The notes under the pieces were generated by a model, which was given only the letters and a program-made list of their open reading frames with translations, did not search any database and was not told where the DNA came from. A DNA stretch of 41,370 bases from Sediminibacterium sp. (GTDB lineage: Bacteria; Bacteroidota; Bacteroidia; Chitinophagales; Chitinophagaceae), in contig JAJTDP010000018.1 of NCBI GenBank assembly GCA_021300455.1, positions 1 to 41,370 of the forward strand, in the 5' to 3' direction. The translations under genes were made by a program, and so were the position numbers. Below, one piece after another: positions 25,584 through 34,600 of the stretch. How positions within the stretch are numbered: the first letter of the stretch is position 1; each line of letters begins with the position of its first letter.

Positions 25584-27107
25584 ATGGAATTTTTACAACA
25601 ACTTCAATTGCAAAAGAAAAATGAAGGAAGTTCAACGGGTACAGTGTGGCAAACTAGTAAAGGTGAAATAATTGTTTCTTCCTCTCCAGTTGACAATCAA
25701 GAAATTGGAACTGTTATAAGTACAGATAAAGAAGCTTATGAAAAAATTATTAAAACTGCGCAGACTGCATTTTTAGAATGGAGAAATTGGCCAGCCCCAA
25801 AAAGAGGTGAAGTGGTTCGTCAAATGGGTGATGCCTTAAGAAAAGAAAAACAGGCATTAGGTCAGTTGGTAAGTTATGAAATGGGAAAAAGTTTACAAGA
25901 AGGTTTAGGAGAAGTACAAGAGATGATTGATATCTGCGATTTTGCCGTAGGCCTTTCAAGACAATTATACGGACTTACTATGCACAGTGAAAGACCTTCG
26001 CATAGAATGTATGAACAATGGCATCCATTAGGTATTGTGGGTATTATTTCAGCCTTCAATTTTCCAGTAGCTGTATGGAGTTGGAATGCTGCACTTGCCT
26101 GGGTATGTGGTAATGTTACAGTTTGGAAGCCAAGTGAGAAAACACCTTTATGTGGTAATGCCATTCAAAATATTATTGCAAAAGTATTTAAAGAAAATAA
26201 TGTACCAGAAGGCGTTAATAATTTAATTCAAGGGGGACGCGAAGTGGGCGAATGGATGTCAAATGACACGCGCATTCCATTAGTCTCTGCAACTGGTTCT
26301 ACCAGAATGGGTAAATTATTAAATGCTGCGGTTGCAGCGCGTTTAGGAAAAACTATTTTAGAATTAGGAGGCAACAATGCAATTATAATTTCAGAACATG
26401 CCGATTTAGATATGTCTTTAATTGGGGCCGTGTTTGGAGCGGTAGGTACTGCAGGTCAAAGATGTACAAGTACGCGCCGTTTAATTATACATGAAAAAGT
26501 ATATGATAGTTTTGTGGCGAAATTAACCAAGGCTTATGGGCAAATTAAAATTGGAGATCCTTTAGATTCAAAAAATCATATGGGCCCATTGATTGACAAA
26601 GAAGCTGTAAAAATGTATTTGAATTCTATTGAAGCTTGTAAAAAAGAAGGTGGCAAGTTCTTAGTAGAAGGTGGCGTATTAGAAGGCAAAGGATATGAAA
26701 GTGGTTGTTATGTTAAACCTTGTATTGCTGAAGCATTACCCCACTACTCTATTGTACAACATGAAACATTTGCGCCTATTTTATATGTAATGAAATATTC
26801 CAAATTAGAAGAAGCTATTGCTATTCAAAACGGAGTGCCTCAGGGATTGTCTTCTGCTATCATGACTTTAAATATGAGAGAGTCTGAATTATTTTTATCA
26901 CAAAGCGGAAGCGATTGCGGCATTGCCAATGTAAATATTGGAACTAGTGGTGCAGAAATTGGTGGCGCTTTTGGTGGTGAAAAAGAAACAGGCGGTGGAA
27001 GAGAAAGTGGATCTGATGCTTGGAAAGCCTATATGCGTAGACAAACCAATACTATCAACTGGAGCAATCATTTACCATTAGCCCAAGGCATACAATTCGA
27101 TTTGTAA
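25584..27107 (+). CDS. aldehyde dehydrogenase, ALDH7 / antiquitin type
   Basis: NAD(P)-dependent aldehyde dehydrogenase, probably oxidising alpha-aminoadipic semialdehyde (in equilibrium with piperideine-6-carboxylate) in lysine breakdown. The nucleophile is the Cys in GTAGQRCTSTRRL (residue about 294) and the general base Glu lies in LELGGNNAIII, the Asn-Asn being typical of the ALDH7 group. GIISAFNFPVAVWSWN and WKPSEKTPLCGNA form the cofactor site. The C-terminus GGAFGGEKETGGGRESGSDAWKAYMRRQTNTINW also fits antiquitin. At 507 residues it is full length. No other lysine-catabolic gene is next to it, so it may work as a general aldehyde detoxifier. Confidence 0.9.
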   Translation: MEFLQQLQLQKKNEGSSTGTVWQTSKGEIIVSSSPVDNQEIGTVISTDKEAYEKIIKTAQTAFLEWRNWPAPKRGEVVRQMGDALRKEKQALGQLVSYEMGKSLQEGLGEVQEMIDICDFAVGLSRQLYGLTMHSERPSHRMYEQWHPLGIVGIISAFNFPVAVWSWNAALAWVCGNVTVWKPSEKTPLCGNAIQNIIAKVFKENNVPEGVNNLIQGGREVGEWMSNDTRIPLVSATGSTRMGKLLNAAVAARLGKTILELGGNNAIIISEHADLDMSLIGAVFGAVGTAGQRCTSTRRLIIHEKVYDSFVAKLTKAYGQIKIGDPLDSKNHMGPLIDKEAVKMYLNSIEACKKEGGKFLVEGGVLEGKGYESGCYVKPCIAEALPHYSIVQHETFAPILYVMKYSKLEEAIAIQNGVPQGLSSAIMTLNMRESELFLSQSGSDCGIANVNIGTSGAEIGGAFGGEKETGGGRESGSDAWKAYMRRQTNTINWSNHLPLAQGIQFDL

Positions 27108-27142
27108 AATATAAACTAATATATACCTAATAAAAACAAAAT

Positions 27143-27655
27143 ATGCCCAGACCCAGTGCAACAGAGTATGCCCCTTTTTATCAAACTTATATTAACTATA
27201 CAAGTGGCAAAGACTATTCAATTTTAGTTCAACAATACAACGAACGCATTATTGAATCTTGGAATGCCATTCCCTTAGAGAAAATAAATTATGCTTACGC
27301 TGAAGACAAATGGACAATTAAGCAAATGTTTCAGCATGTGATTGATACAGAAAGAATTTTTGCCTACAGAGCTTTAACCTTTGCCAGAAAAGAAACTATT
27401 TCTCTTCCTGGATTTGATGAAAATGAATATGCTAAAAATGCAACGGCGGCAAATCGAAATTGGAAAGAGATGATTGCAGAATGGAAAATAGTAAGACAAT
27501 CTACTAATTACTTATTTAATTCTTTTACGGAAGAAGACTGGAAACAAAAAGGCATTGCTAGCGGAAACCCTATGTCTGTAAATGCATTGAGCTTTATTAT
27601 TTTTGGTCATGCCCTACATCATTTACATGTATTGAAAGAGCGATACTCTATTTAA
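27143..27655 (+). CDS. DinB-fold protein
   Basis: A 170-residue four-helix bundle protein of the DinB/YfiT superfamily. Metal-ligand histidines fit the family: His in QMFQHVIDTERIFAYRAL and the pair in GHALHHLHVLKERY at the C-terminus; WTIKQMFQHVID and the FIIFGHALHH helix are diagnostic. Members act as metal-dependent enzymes, such as thiol S-transferases or hydrolases, or have unknown roles; the substrate cannot be named here. There is no signal peptide. It lies 35 bp downstream of the ALDH gene on the same strand and is followed by a double terminator, so it is probably last in the operon from 24092. Confidence 0.87.
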   Translation: MPRPSATEYAPFYQTYINYTSGKDYSILVQQYNERIIESWNAIPLEKINYAYAEDKWTIKQMFQHVIDTERIFAYRALTFARKETISLPGFDENEYAKNATAANRNWKEMIAEWKIVRQSTNYLFNSFTEEDWKQKGIASGNPMSVNALSFIIFGHALHHLHVLKERYSI

Positions 27656-27670
27656 AAAATTATACCTACG

Positions 27671-27705
27671 AAAAAGCCCCGCGATTACTCGTGGGGCTTT
27701 AAAAT
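27671..27705 (+). terminator. terminator hairpin, first of two identical 30-bp copies
   Basis: The stem AAAAAGCCCC-GCGATTACTCGT-GGGGCTTT (27671-27700) is a GC-rich hairpin with A/T flanks and lies 15 bp past the DinB stop. The U-tract after it is short (three T). It is identical to the copy at 27758-27787. Confidence 0.75.
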
Positions 27706-27714
27706 AATTAAAGT

Positions 27715-27757
27715 GCTTGAGGTTAATTTTATTTTTCTTTTAAAATTAACATCAAGC
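27715..27757. repeat. 17-bp inverted repeat between the two terminator copies
   Basis: GCTTGAGGTTAATTTTA (27715-27731) is the reverse complement of TAAAATTAACATCAAGC (27741-27757) with one mismatch, around a 9-nt T-rich loop. It makes a third hairpin placed exactly between the two terminator copies. No coding frame is present. Confidence 0.7.
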
Positions 27758-27790
27758 AAAAAGCCCCGCGATTACTCGTGGGGCTTTTTT
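27758..27790. terminator. bidirectional terminator hairpin, second identical copy
   Basis: Second copy of the 30-bp hairpin (27758-27787), followed by six T on the plus strand and, on the minus strand, by five T. It suits termination from both DinB (plus) and YceI (minus), whose stop lies about 40 bp away. Confidence 0.85.
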
Positions 27791-27829
27791 TATATCTTAT
27801 TAAAGTATCTAATAATGCTTAGAAGCGAA

Positions 27830-28411
27830 TTACTTTGTACCGTAAATATGAATCGCTAATTGCACTTCAGAATCTACCATTCCAATACCATAGTTAATAC
27901 CGAATAGAGTTCTATCAAAAGGCATAAATGCTTCAGCGAAGAAACCTTTATCATCTGCATTTCTGATCACAGCAGAAAAACTAACTGGTGCTTTAATACC
28001 TTTTAAGTTTAAGTCTCCTTTAATAGTGGCTCTGTCTGCTTTAGTGTATTCTACAGAACTAATAGTGAAGCTAGCTTCACCGAATCCTAATTTTGCAATG
28101 TCGAAAAAATCAGCAGAAGTCAAATGACCTTGTAATTTCTCACCACCGCCAGCATCTGTAACTTTTAAACCAGCGATATCAATTACAAAACTACCTCCTA
28201 CCAACTTACCGCCATTTACTTGAACAGCGCCAGATTTGATAGGGAAATAACCTGTATGGTAATCACTTTTTTTAGAACCTGTAAAATCTACCTTACTTTT
28301 TTGAGCAGTTACTTTGAAAGTTACTACTTCAGCATTTTTCGCCTTAGGCGCAAATGAAAACAATGAAATCGACGTTGCGATCACTGCCATTGAGAACATG
28401 ATTTTTTTCAT
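27830..28411 (-). CDS. YceI family periplasmic lipid-binding protein
   Basis: A 193-residue exported protein. Residues 1-20 form a signal peptide (KKIMFSMAVIATSISLFSFA). The mature part has the YceI lipocalin-like barrel: VTAQKSKVDFTGSKKSDYHTGYFPIKSGAVQV, GGSFVIDIAGLKVTD, LQGHLTSADFFDIAKLGFGEASFTI, KGDLNLKGIKAPVSFSAVI and FDRTLFGINYG. Family members bind polyisoprenoid or other hydrophobic ligands in the periplasm. The ligand here is unknown. It is a single gene, facing the DinB gene across the terminator region and divergent from sucC. Confidence 0.93.
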   Translation of the reverse strand: MKKIMFSMAVIATSISLFSFAPKAKNAEVVTFKVTAQKSKVDFTGSKKSDYHTGYFPIKSGAVQVNGGKLVGGSFVIDIAGLKVTDAGGGEKLQGHLTSADFFDIAKLGFGEASFTISSVEYTKADRATIKGDLNLKGIKAPVSFSAVIRNADDKGFFAEAFMPFDRTLFGINYGIGMVDSEVQLAIHIYGTK

Positions 28412-28572
28412 ATATGAATTTTTGATTAATTAAGGATTTGCTTCTGCTAAAATACATCCTTATGGCTTATTTTTAAAATGTAAAGATATAATTCAATGTT
28501 TAAACAACAAAATATATTTTTAGATGATATCATTGCCTATAATCTATTATCTTCGCCAAAATTTTAGTTATT

Positions 28573-29784
28573 ATGAATTTGCATGAATACCAAGCTAAAG
28601 AATTGCTTAAAAAGTACAATGTACCCGTTCAAGAAGGGGTAGCTGTTGAAACAGTGGAAGCCGCAGTAGCTGCTTACAATAAAATTGCCACTGAAACGAA
28701 GAACAAATTTGCTGTCGTAAAGGCACAAATTCATGCAGGTGGTCGTGGTAAAGGAAAAATAGAAGGCACAGAACAAAGAGGTGTAGCTGTAGGAAAATCT
28801 GCTGCAGACATTGAAACATTTGCAAAGAATATCTTAGGAGGCACTTTAGTGACTATTCAAACTGGCCCTGCTGGTAAATTAGTGTCTAAAATTTTAATTG
28901 CTCAAGACGTTTATTACGAAGGTCCTCAGCCTACTAAAGAGTTTTACCTTTCTATATTATTAGATCGTACAAAAGGTATGAATGTAGTGATGTATAGCAC
29001 GGAAGGTGGAATGGATATTGAAGAAGTAGCTCATAATACACCAGAAAAAATATTTAAAGAGTGGGTACACCCAGGTGGTGGCTTGCAAGGTTTTCAAGCA
29101 AGAAAAATTGCATTTAACTTAGGATTAAGTGGTGATGCTTTAAAAAACTGCGTGAAATTTGTCACCAATTTATACAACGCTTATGTTGGTTTGGATTGTG
29201 GTATGTTAGAGATTAACCCTTTATTCAAAACTTCTGACGACAGAATCATTGCAGTAGATTGTAAAATGAATATTGACGATAGCGCCTTAATGCGTCATCC
29301 AGATTTATTAGCTATGCGCGATGTATCTGAAGAAGATCCAACAGAAGTAGAAGCAGGTGAATACAATTTAAACTTTGTAAAATTAGATGGTAATGTAGGC
29401 TGTATGGTAAATGGTGCTGGATTGGCCATGGCTACGATGGATATGATTAAATTAAGTGGTGGTGAACCTGCTAACTTCTTAGACGTAGGTGGTTCTGCAA
29501 ATGCAGCCACTGTAGAAGCTGGTTTCAGAATTATCATGAAAGACCCAAATGTAAAAGCTATTCTTATTAATATATTCGGTGGTATTGTTCGCTGCGACCG
29601 TGTGGCGGCTGGTGTGATTGAAGCCTTCAATAAATTAGGCAATATTAATATTCCTATCATTGTTCGTTTACAAGGAACCAATGCCGTAGAAGCTAAGAAA
29701 TTAATAGATGAGAGTGGATTGAAAGTACAATCTGCTATTCAATTAAGTGAAGCAGCAGCCTTGGTAAAAAAGGCAGTCGCTTAG
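28573..29784 (+). CDS. sucC: succinyl-CoA synthetase, beta subunit
   Basis: Beta subunit of the ADP- or GDP-forming succinate-CoA ligase of the TCA cycle. The ATP-grasp domain begins MNLHEYQAKELLKKYNVPV and includes VKAQIHAGGRGKGKI. The C-terminal CoA-ligase half contains LDVGGSANAATVEAGFRIIMKDPNVKAILINIFGGIVRCDRVA and VRLQGTNAVEAKKLIDESG. The length of 403 residues is slightly more than E. coli SucC (388). The alpha subunit gene sucD is not adjacent, as is usual in this phylum. It has its own terminator and is divergent from YceI, so it is likely monocistronic. Confidence 0.97.
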   Translation: MNLHEYQAKELLKKYNVPVQEGVAVETVEAAVAAYNKIATETKNKFAVVKAQIHAGGRGKGKIEGTEQRGVAVGKSAADIETFAKNILGGTLVTIQTGPAGKLVSKILIAQDVYYEGPQPTKEFYLSILLDRTKGMNVVMYSTEGGMDIEEVAHNTPEKIFKEWVHPGGGLQGFQARKIAFNLGLSGDALKNCVKFVTNLYNAYVGLDCGMLEINPLFKTSDDRIIAVDCKMNIDDSALMRHPDLLAMRDVSEEDPTEVEAGEYNLNFVKLDGNVGCMVNGAGLAMATMDMIKLSGGEPANFLDVGGSANAATVEAGFRIIMKDPNVKAILINIFGGIVRCDRVAAGVIEAFNKLGNINIPIIVRLQGTNAVEAKKLIDESGLKVQSAIQLSEAAALVKKAVA

Positions 29785-29798
29785 GTTTTATAGATTTT

Positions 29799-29829
29799 AA
29801 AAGCCCTCGATGTATCGAGGGCTTTTTTG
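29799..29829 (+). terminator. intrinsic terminator of sucC
   Basis: A 12-bp perfect stem (AAAAGCCCTCGA, 29799-29810, with TCGAGGGCTTTT, 29815-29826) around a TGTA loop, 15 bp past the sucC stop and continued by further T. The A-rich left side could also serve the minus-strand direction. Confidence 0.93.
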
Positions 29830-29884
29830 TATTTTTTGCTTTTTTTTTAAATATAAAAACTAAAATTCTCTTTAAAGTTTTTGT

Positions 29885-30505
29885 TTATACTATTTTTACT
29901 TCTGTTAGCGCACTGAATAAATAAACATTCCCTGTTGCCATTTCAATACATTCAATACGCTTGCGTCTTAGTTTTATTTTTCTGAAAGTTCTACCTTTTG
30001 CTTCCATAAACAATGTACCATCTGCAACATGTGCAAGTGTCACCACTCCTTCTTTTTGCACTGGATTGTACTTTCTTAATACTAATAATAAAGCTGTTTC
30101 TCCATTAGCAGTGGCAGCGGGACTTAGTAAAGTTTTTTGCAAACTCTTTCGAATATCCTCTGGGAATATTGCTAACTGAATAAACTGAGCCAGTAATTGT
30201 CCATAAATTGCTTTCCATTCTTTCCCATGCGCCTCCACCCTATTTCTATATTGTTCAAAACAAAGTAAATGCGCCAGCTCATGCAATAAGGTAATCAGAA
30301 ATTCATACTTATTTAAATTGCCATTCACCGTTATTTTATGATTGGTCCCAAGAACTGCATGCCTATAATCGCCTAATACCGATTTTCTTTCTCTAGTAAC
30401 CGTTAGATGAACTTTATAATGATTTATAAGTTGAATCACTGGCTCAAAAGCCCCTTCTGGCAAATAGGTATTTAATGCATGTAAAGGATGTTCAACTTTT
30501 GCCAA
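29885..30505 (-). CDS. SprT-like zinc metallopeptidase domain protein
   Basis: A 206-residue protein with the zinc-binding motif HELAH (in FLITLLHELAHLLCFEQY), and a third ligand probably from EAHGKEWKAIY. This is the SprT-like/SPRTN-type arrangement of metallopeptidase domains. The C-terminal half is basic (FRKIKLRRKRIECIEMATGNVYLF) and resembles the nucleic-acid-binding tail of such proteins, but without the Cys4 zinc ribbon of other SprT proteins. There is no signal peptide, so it acts in the cytoplasm. The function may be DNA-protein crosslink repair by analogy; this is inference. It lies 26 bp after the AtpI-like gene on the same strand. Confidence 0.87.
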   Translation of the reverse strand: MAKVEHPLHALNTYLPEGAFEPVIQLINHYKVHLTVTRERKSVLGDYRHAVLGTNHKITVNGNLNKYEFLITLLHELAHLLCFEQYRNRVEAHGKEWKAIYGQLLAQFIQLAIFPEDIRKSLQKTLLSPAATANGETALLLVLRKYNPVQKEGVVTLAHVADGTLFMEAKGRTFRKIKLRRKRIECIEMATGNVYLFSALTEVKIV

Positions 30506-30531
30506 AATAATAATAAATTAAAAATTGATGA

Positions 30532-30903
30532 TTATTTTTTACTTATTGCTTCTTTAATTTCAAGCCAAGTATAAGCCATATATAAAGCCATACTAGCTAA
30601 TAAAGTGGGATACCCAACTGGTTCTTTAGCCTGCTTAGCATAGGTTAAAGCAGCTCCCGCAAATACGATTAGTTTAAACAGCGTTCCCAACATCACCGAT
30701 CTAATCAATGCATTGGGATTGGTCTTATCTACTCTTTGCAATCTTATATAATTTAAATACACCATCGCAAACAACATCATATTCACTGCTAGGATAAAAT
30801 TAATTTTAAAGGGTACATAAAAGCCATTAAATAAGATAGTTTGCCCGGCCACCAAAACAATTATAAATAATAAAAAGGCAGTTAGATTCTGTTTTAAAAA
30901 CAT
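30532..30903 (-). CDS. small membrane protein, probable AtpI-like
   Basis: A 123-residue protein with four predicted membrane helices (about residues 8-27, 35-52, 68-88, 98-115) and a Lys-rich end. It resembles the second small membrane protein that lies between AtpZ and the a subunit of the F-type ATP synthase in Bacteroidota, so an assembly role for the ATPase rotor, like AtpI, is the likely reading. The sequence alone gives no firm family motif. It is 39 bp downstream of the AtpZ gene. The expected atpB does not follow; the SprT-like gene does. Confidence 0.6.
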   Translation of the reverse strand: MFLKQNLTAFLLFIIVLVAGQTILFNGFYVPFKINFILAVNMMLFAMVYLNYIRLQRVDKTNPNALIRSVMLGTLFKLIVFAGAALTYAKQAKEPVGYPTLLASMALYMAYTWLEIKEAISKK

Positions 30904-30942
30904 AAAGTATATTTTATAGTAATAGTATTAATAATTGTTTTG

Positions 30943-31173
30943 TTATTTTTTCTTCTGCGTGTCTCTCACTACCATAACTAGTGTAAATAAAATAAATAAT
31001 GAGGGTAAAATCCATGCAGCGCTATTATGCCAAATAAAATAAGCATCTATCTTCTTTCCCAAATACAAGCTAATTAATAAACCAGCTATAAGTTGCGTTC
31101 CTAGACCTGCATATTTGGCTAAGCTATTCACCGGATTTATCTTGTTATTGTTATGGGAAGAGGGAGATGCCAT
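30943..31173 (-). CDS. AtpZ/AtpI family protein
   Basis: A 76-residue membrane protein with the AtpZ/AtpI pattern: NSLAKYAGLGTQLIAGLLISLYLGKKIDAYF in helix 1 and LPSLFILFTLVMVVRDTQKK in helix 2. These proteins are thought to help assemble the c-ring of the F-type ATP synthase or to carry magnesium. The ATG overlaps the stop of the upstream gene by one base (TAATG), so translation is coupled. The ATP synthase subunit genes themselves are not in the window. Confidence 0.85.
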   Translation of the reverse strand: MASPSSHNNNKINPVNSLAKYAGLGTQLIAGLLISLYLGKKIDAYFIWHNSAAWILPSLFILFTLVMVVRDTQKKK

Positions 31174-31568
31174 TAATCAAAAGATTGTTTGCTTTCTGGT
31201 AATACCAAAGGCAAAGTGTCTAGTTGTTTAGGATTACCTTCAGACAATACTTTTTTAATACCTTCTAGATATTGTTCTTTATAATGAATAGCCTGCTCTA
31301 AAGAATCGGTTCTGATTTTTAATAGTTGCAAAGCTGTTCTACTTTCTTTAGTACCATAGCCCGGGATATAATATTTAAGTGGGGTAAAAGCAATTAAGGC
31401 AATGGTTAAACCAACCAGTAAAATAAAACTAATACTAAAGCCAATATAGACCGATTTTCTAGACAATCTAAACGCTAATACTTCATCATAAGTGTCGTCG
31501 TTCATGACCACTAATCGGTAAGTATTACTCGTTCTTTTGAAGGTGTTATTGATGTCAAATTTTGGCAT
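31173..31568 (-). CDS. M23-peptidase-like N-terminal membrane protein without peptidase domain
   Basis: A 131-residue single-pass protein. Residues 1-40 are cytoplasmic (TYRLVVMNDDTYDEVLAFRLSRKSVYIG), one helix follows (about 43-65, FSISFILLVGLTIALIAFTPL) and then KYYIPGYG and a short coiled-coil (LQLLKIRTDSLEQAIHYKEQYLEGI). This matches the N-terminus of Bacteroidota M23 metallopeptidases, which are about twice as long or more and end in the zinc peptidase domain. Here the frame stops after the coiled region with no HxH or HxxxD motif. It could be a natural short relative that only keeps the anchor. It is cotranscribed with AtpZ (overlapping stop and start) and divergent from the SprE-like gene. 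Confidence 0.7.
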   Translation of the reverse strand: MPKFDINNTFKRTSNTYRLVVMNDDTYDEVLAFRLSRKSVYIGFSISFILLVGLTIALIAFTPLKYYIPGYGTKESRTALQLLKIRTDSLEQAIHYKEQYLEGIKKVLSEGNPKQLDTLPLVLPESKQSFD

Positions 31569-31661
31569 AATGCAGGGTGCTTGTTAAAGATACAACCTAT
31601 TCTATTTTTTTAAGAGAATAATAGGAAATAAATGTATTTTTAAGGCGATTTTAACCCTTTT

Positions 31662-34600
31662 ATGCAGCATCAAAAAGCCCCTTATAAATTTTCTACGAAT
31701 TGGTTTTGGGCCATCTGCATCCTCAGCCAATTTTGTTTACAAGCGAATGCACAAAGCAGCATTAAAAAAACACAGGACAGCCCCGCGCAAAAAACGGATT
31801 CAAGTAGGTCCCTACTAGATATTAATAATAGCAAGCTTATTAAAAAAGCCAATAGCATTTTAGATAGCACTCAAAAAAAGGCAAACGATTTTATTTTCAA
31901 TAAGTTCAATAAATTAAAAGGGGCTGCGAATGATAAGGCCAATAAAATTGTAGGTAAAGTAATCCCTCAGGAAATTGAAAAACCCCTGCCCTATGAACGT
32001 TTGCTTAATACAAAATACACTTTAGGCAGAAGGGCTTACCAAAATACAGTTTCTCAGTTTAATTTTTTATTTAATGCAGAAGAAGAGTTGAACGCAAACA
32101 TTTTAAAAGCTAGAAATGAATACTTAGATGACTATACTACCTTAATTAGTTTTTATGATTATGATTTAAGCACCATCGCAAAGAACAGTATCGACTCTAT
32201 TATTTATAGATGCAATGCCAATATTGTATTACACGACTTAAGAAGCAATTGGGTGGATGACGCTTATTTACTTTTAGCCAAGGCTTATTTATTTCATAAA
32301 GACTTTGACACCGCTGGCAGTATTCTCCAATTTATTAATTATTCATTCGACGATAAAGAAGATGGAATGGACTTGCCCATTGGAAGTAATCTAAGAAATA
32401 CCAAAGGTAAATTTAGTATTGCCACTGCAGAGAATAATCGCTTTTTCGAAAATTTAAATGTGCGTAACGAAAGTATGATTTGGCAGGCTAGAAATTATAT
32501 TGAAAAAGAAGAGTGGAACGAGGGCATTAGTTTATTACAACTACTAGAAGCCGATGCCATTTTTCCTAAACGATTATACCCTTTTTTAAATGAACAGCTG
32601 GCCTATGGCTATTATCAAATGGAAATGTATGATAAAGCAGCGGCTGCCCTTGAAAAAGGAATAGACAATGCCCCTGATGATGCAGCAAAAACAAGATGGT
32701 ACTACTTAATTGGACAGTTATGGCAGAAGGCAGATAGATGGGATAAAGCCTATCCTTGGTTTAAAAAAGCAAATCAAAATGCAGTGAACCCCATTGTGAG
32801 CGTCTATGCAAAAATTAGTATGATTAGCTATGATGCTAAAAATGCAAACAATGCCTGGGAAGAACTTGCCTACTCACTTGAGAAAATGACAAAAAAAGAT
32901 AAGTATAAACCTTATACCGATATTATTTATTTCGAGATGGCAAAATTAGCCATTCAAAACAATGTTTACAGCAAAGCTAACGACTGGTTAATTCAATCTA
33001 TCAAAAAAAATAGAACGAATCTTAGACAAAAACAAAAAGCTTTTGAGCTATTAGGGGATATCAACTATTCAAATAACCAATATAGTATAGCTACACGTGC
33101 ATATGATAGTTTGAATACGGTATTAAAAACAAACCCTAACTACGAAACCATTCAAGCCAGAAAAAAATGGTTAAGTACTATTAGCATTAATGAAAAAATA
33201 GTAGAAGCGCAAGATACCCTGCAATATATATACCAACTTAACCCATCCAATCAAGAAGCCTATTTTGATCAATGGCAAAAAAGTATAAAAATTAAAAATG
33301 AGTCTTTAAAAGATATTTTTCTAGATAAAATTCCTAGCAGTAATTATAGTATTGAAACGCCTATTAGAAGCAATCTTAGTAGTATTGATAATAACAGTAG
33401 CTTTTACTTTGATAATAAAGCTGTCATTGCTCAAGGCAAACAAAACTTTACACAAAAATGGGGGCAAAGACCCAATGTGGATAGTTGGAGAAGAAAAGCA
33501 AGCCTTATGAATGCCCCTAGCAGCAATCAGGACGTCTCTAGTACTGGATTTCAAAATATTAACAGTAATGACTCATTGCAAAAAATGAGTCTATCCAAAG
33601 ATGAAAAAGGAGATGAGAAACTAGATAAAAAGGGAAATGGGTATGCAATGATTATTGATGGCAGTTCTTATTATAAATCTAAACAAGATTGGAATAAAGC
33701 AGCTTTAACCAATGCCCAAACATTTTTACTAGAGTTGAACGATTTTGAAAGAGCCTATCCCCTATATCTTAAAGTAATTGCCAATGATATTGACAGTTCG
33801 ACGACCGAAAGAGCCCTATTGGATTTAGCAAGCCATTACCTACATGAAAATGTAAACGAAAAGTCGGATAGTATTATTAGGATTGTTGAAAATAGGTTTC
33901 CAAAAGGTTTTTATGTCACAAAGAAAAAAGAAAGCAGCTTAAAAAAGAAAAGAGACGCTGATTTACTGAATGATTATAAAGAAGCTTACTTCCTATCCCA
34001 AATTGGTAATTGGGAAACTTTAGCAGCCTTATCTAATCAATTAAATGCAGATTTAAGAAGAACAAAATGGAACACTCCCTTTAAGTTTATTCAAGTAAAA
34101 ATGTATGCTCAACAAAGAATGGATAGCGCTGCAATAGTTTTATTAGATTCCATTATACTTCAAAACACCAATGAAAAAATAAAAGATAGATCGAAAAATA
34201 TTTTAGAAGAGTTAAAAAATAGAAAACAAACTGAATCTTATTTAACTAATTTAAACATTAGCAAAGAAATGCTAGATACGAGTGCGCTCGTGATTACGGC
34301 AGCAATTCCCATAGAGAACGCTTCAATTGTTAAGAAAGTGCCAAATGTGATTTCAGCTGAAAAGACTGCCGCCCCCATTATAGCACCCCTCCCATTCACC
34401 AATGATAGCAGCGAGCAATACTATATCGCTTTTGCCACCCAAAAAGTGAGTGCTGCTTTTGTGAAAGAGATGCAAACGGCCTTTACCTATTTGAATAATG
34501 ATGAATTTATAAAACAAAAATTAAATGTAACTTACGTACAGTTTAATGAGAATAGCTATATTGTTTGGATCGGGCCCTTTGTAAACAACCTTGATGCTAA

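Noticed and set aside
27671..27790. Two identical direct repeats that could be the start of a CRISPR array
   Set aside because: Only two copies, each a GC-rich hairpin with A/T flanks typical of a terminator; the spacer is itself a hairpin and no cas genes are near.
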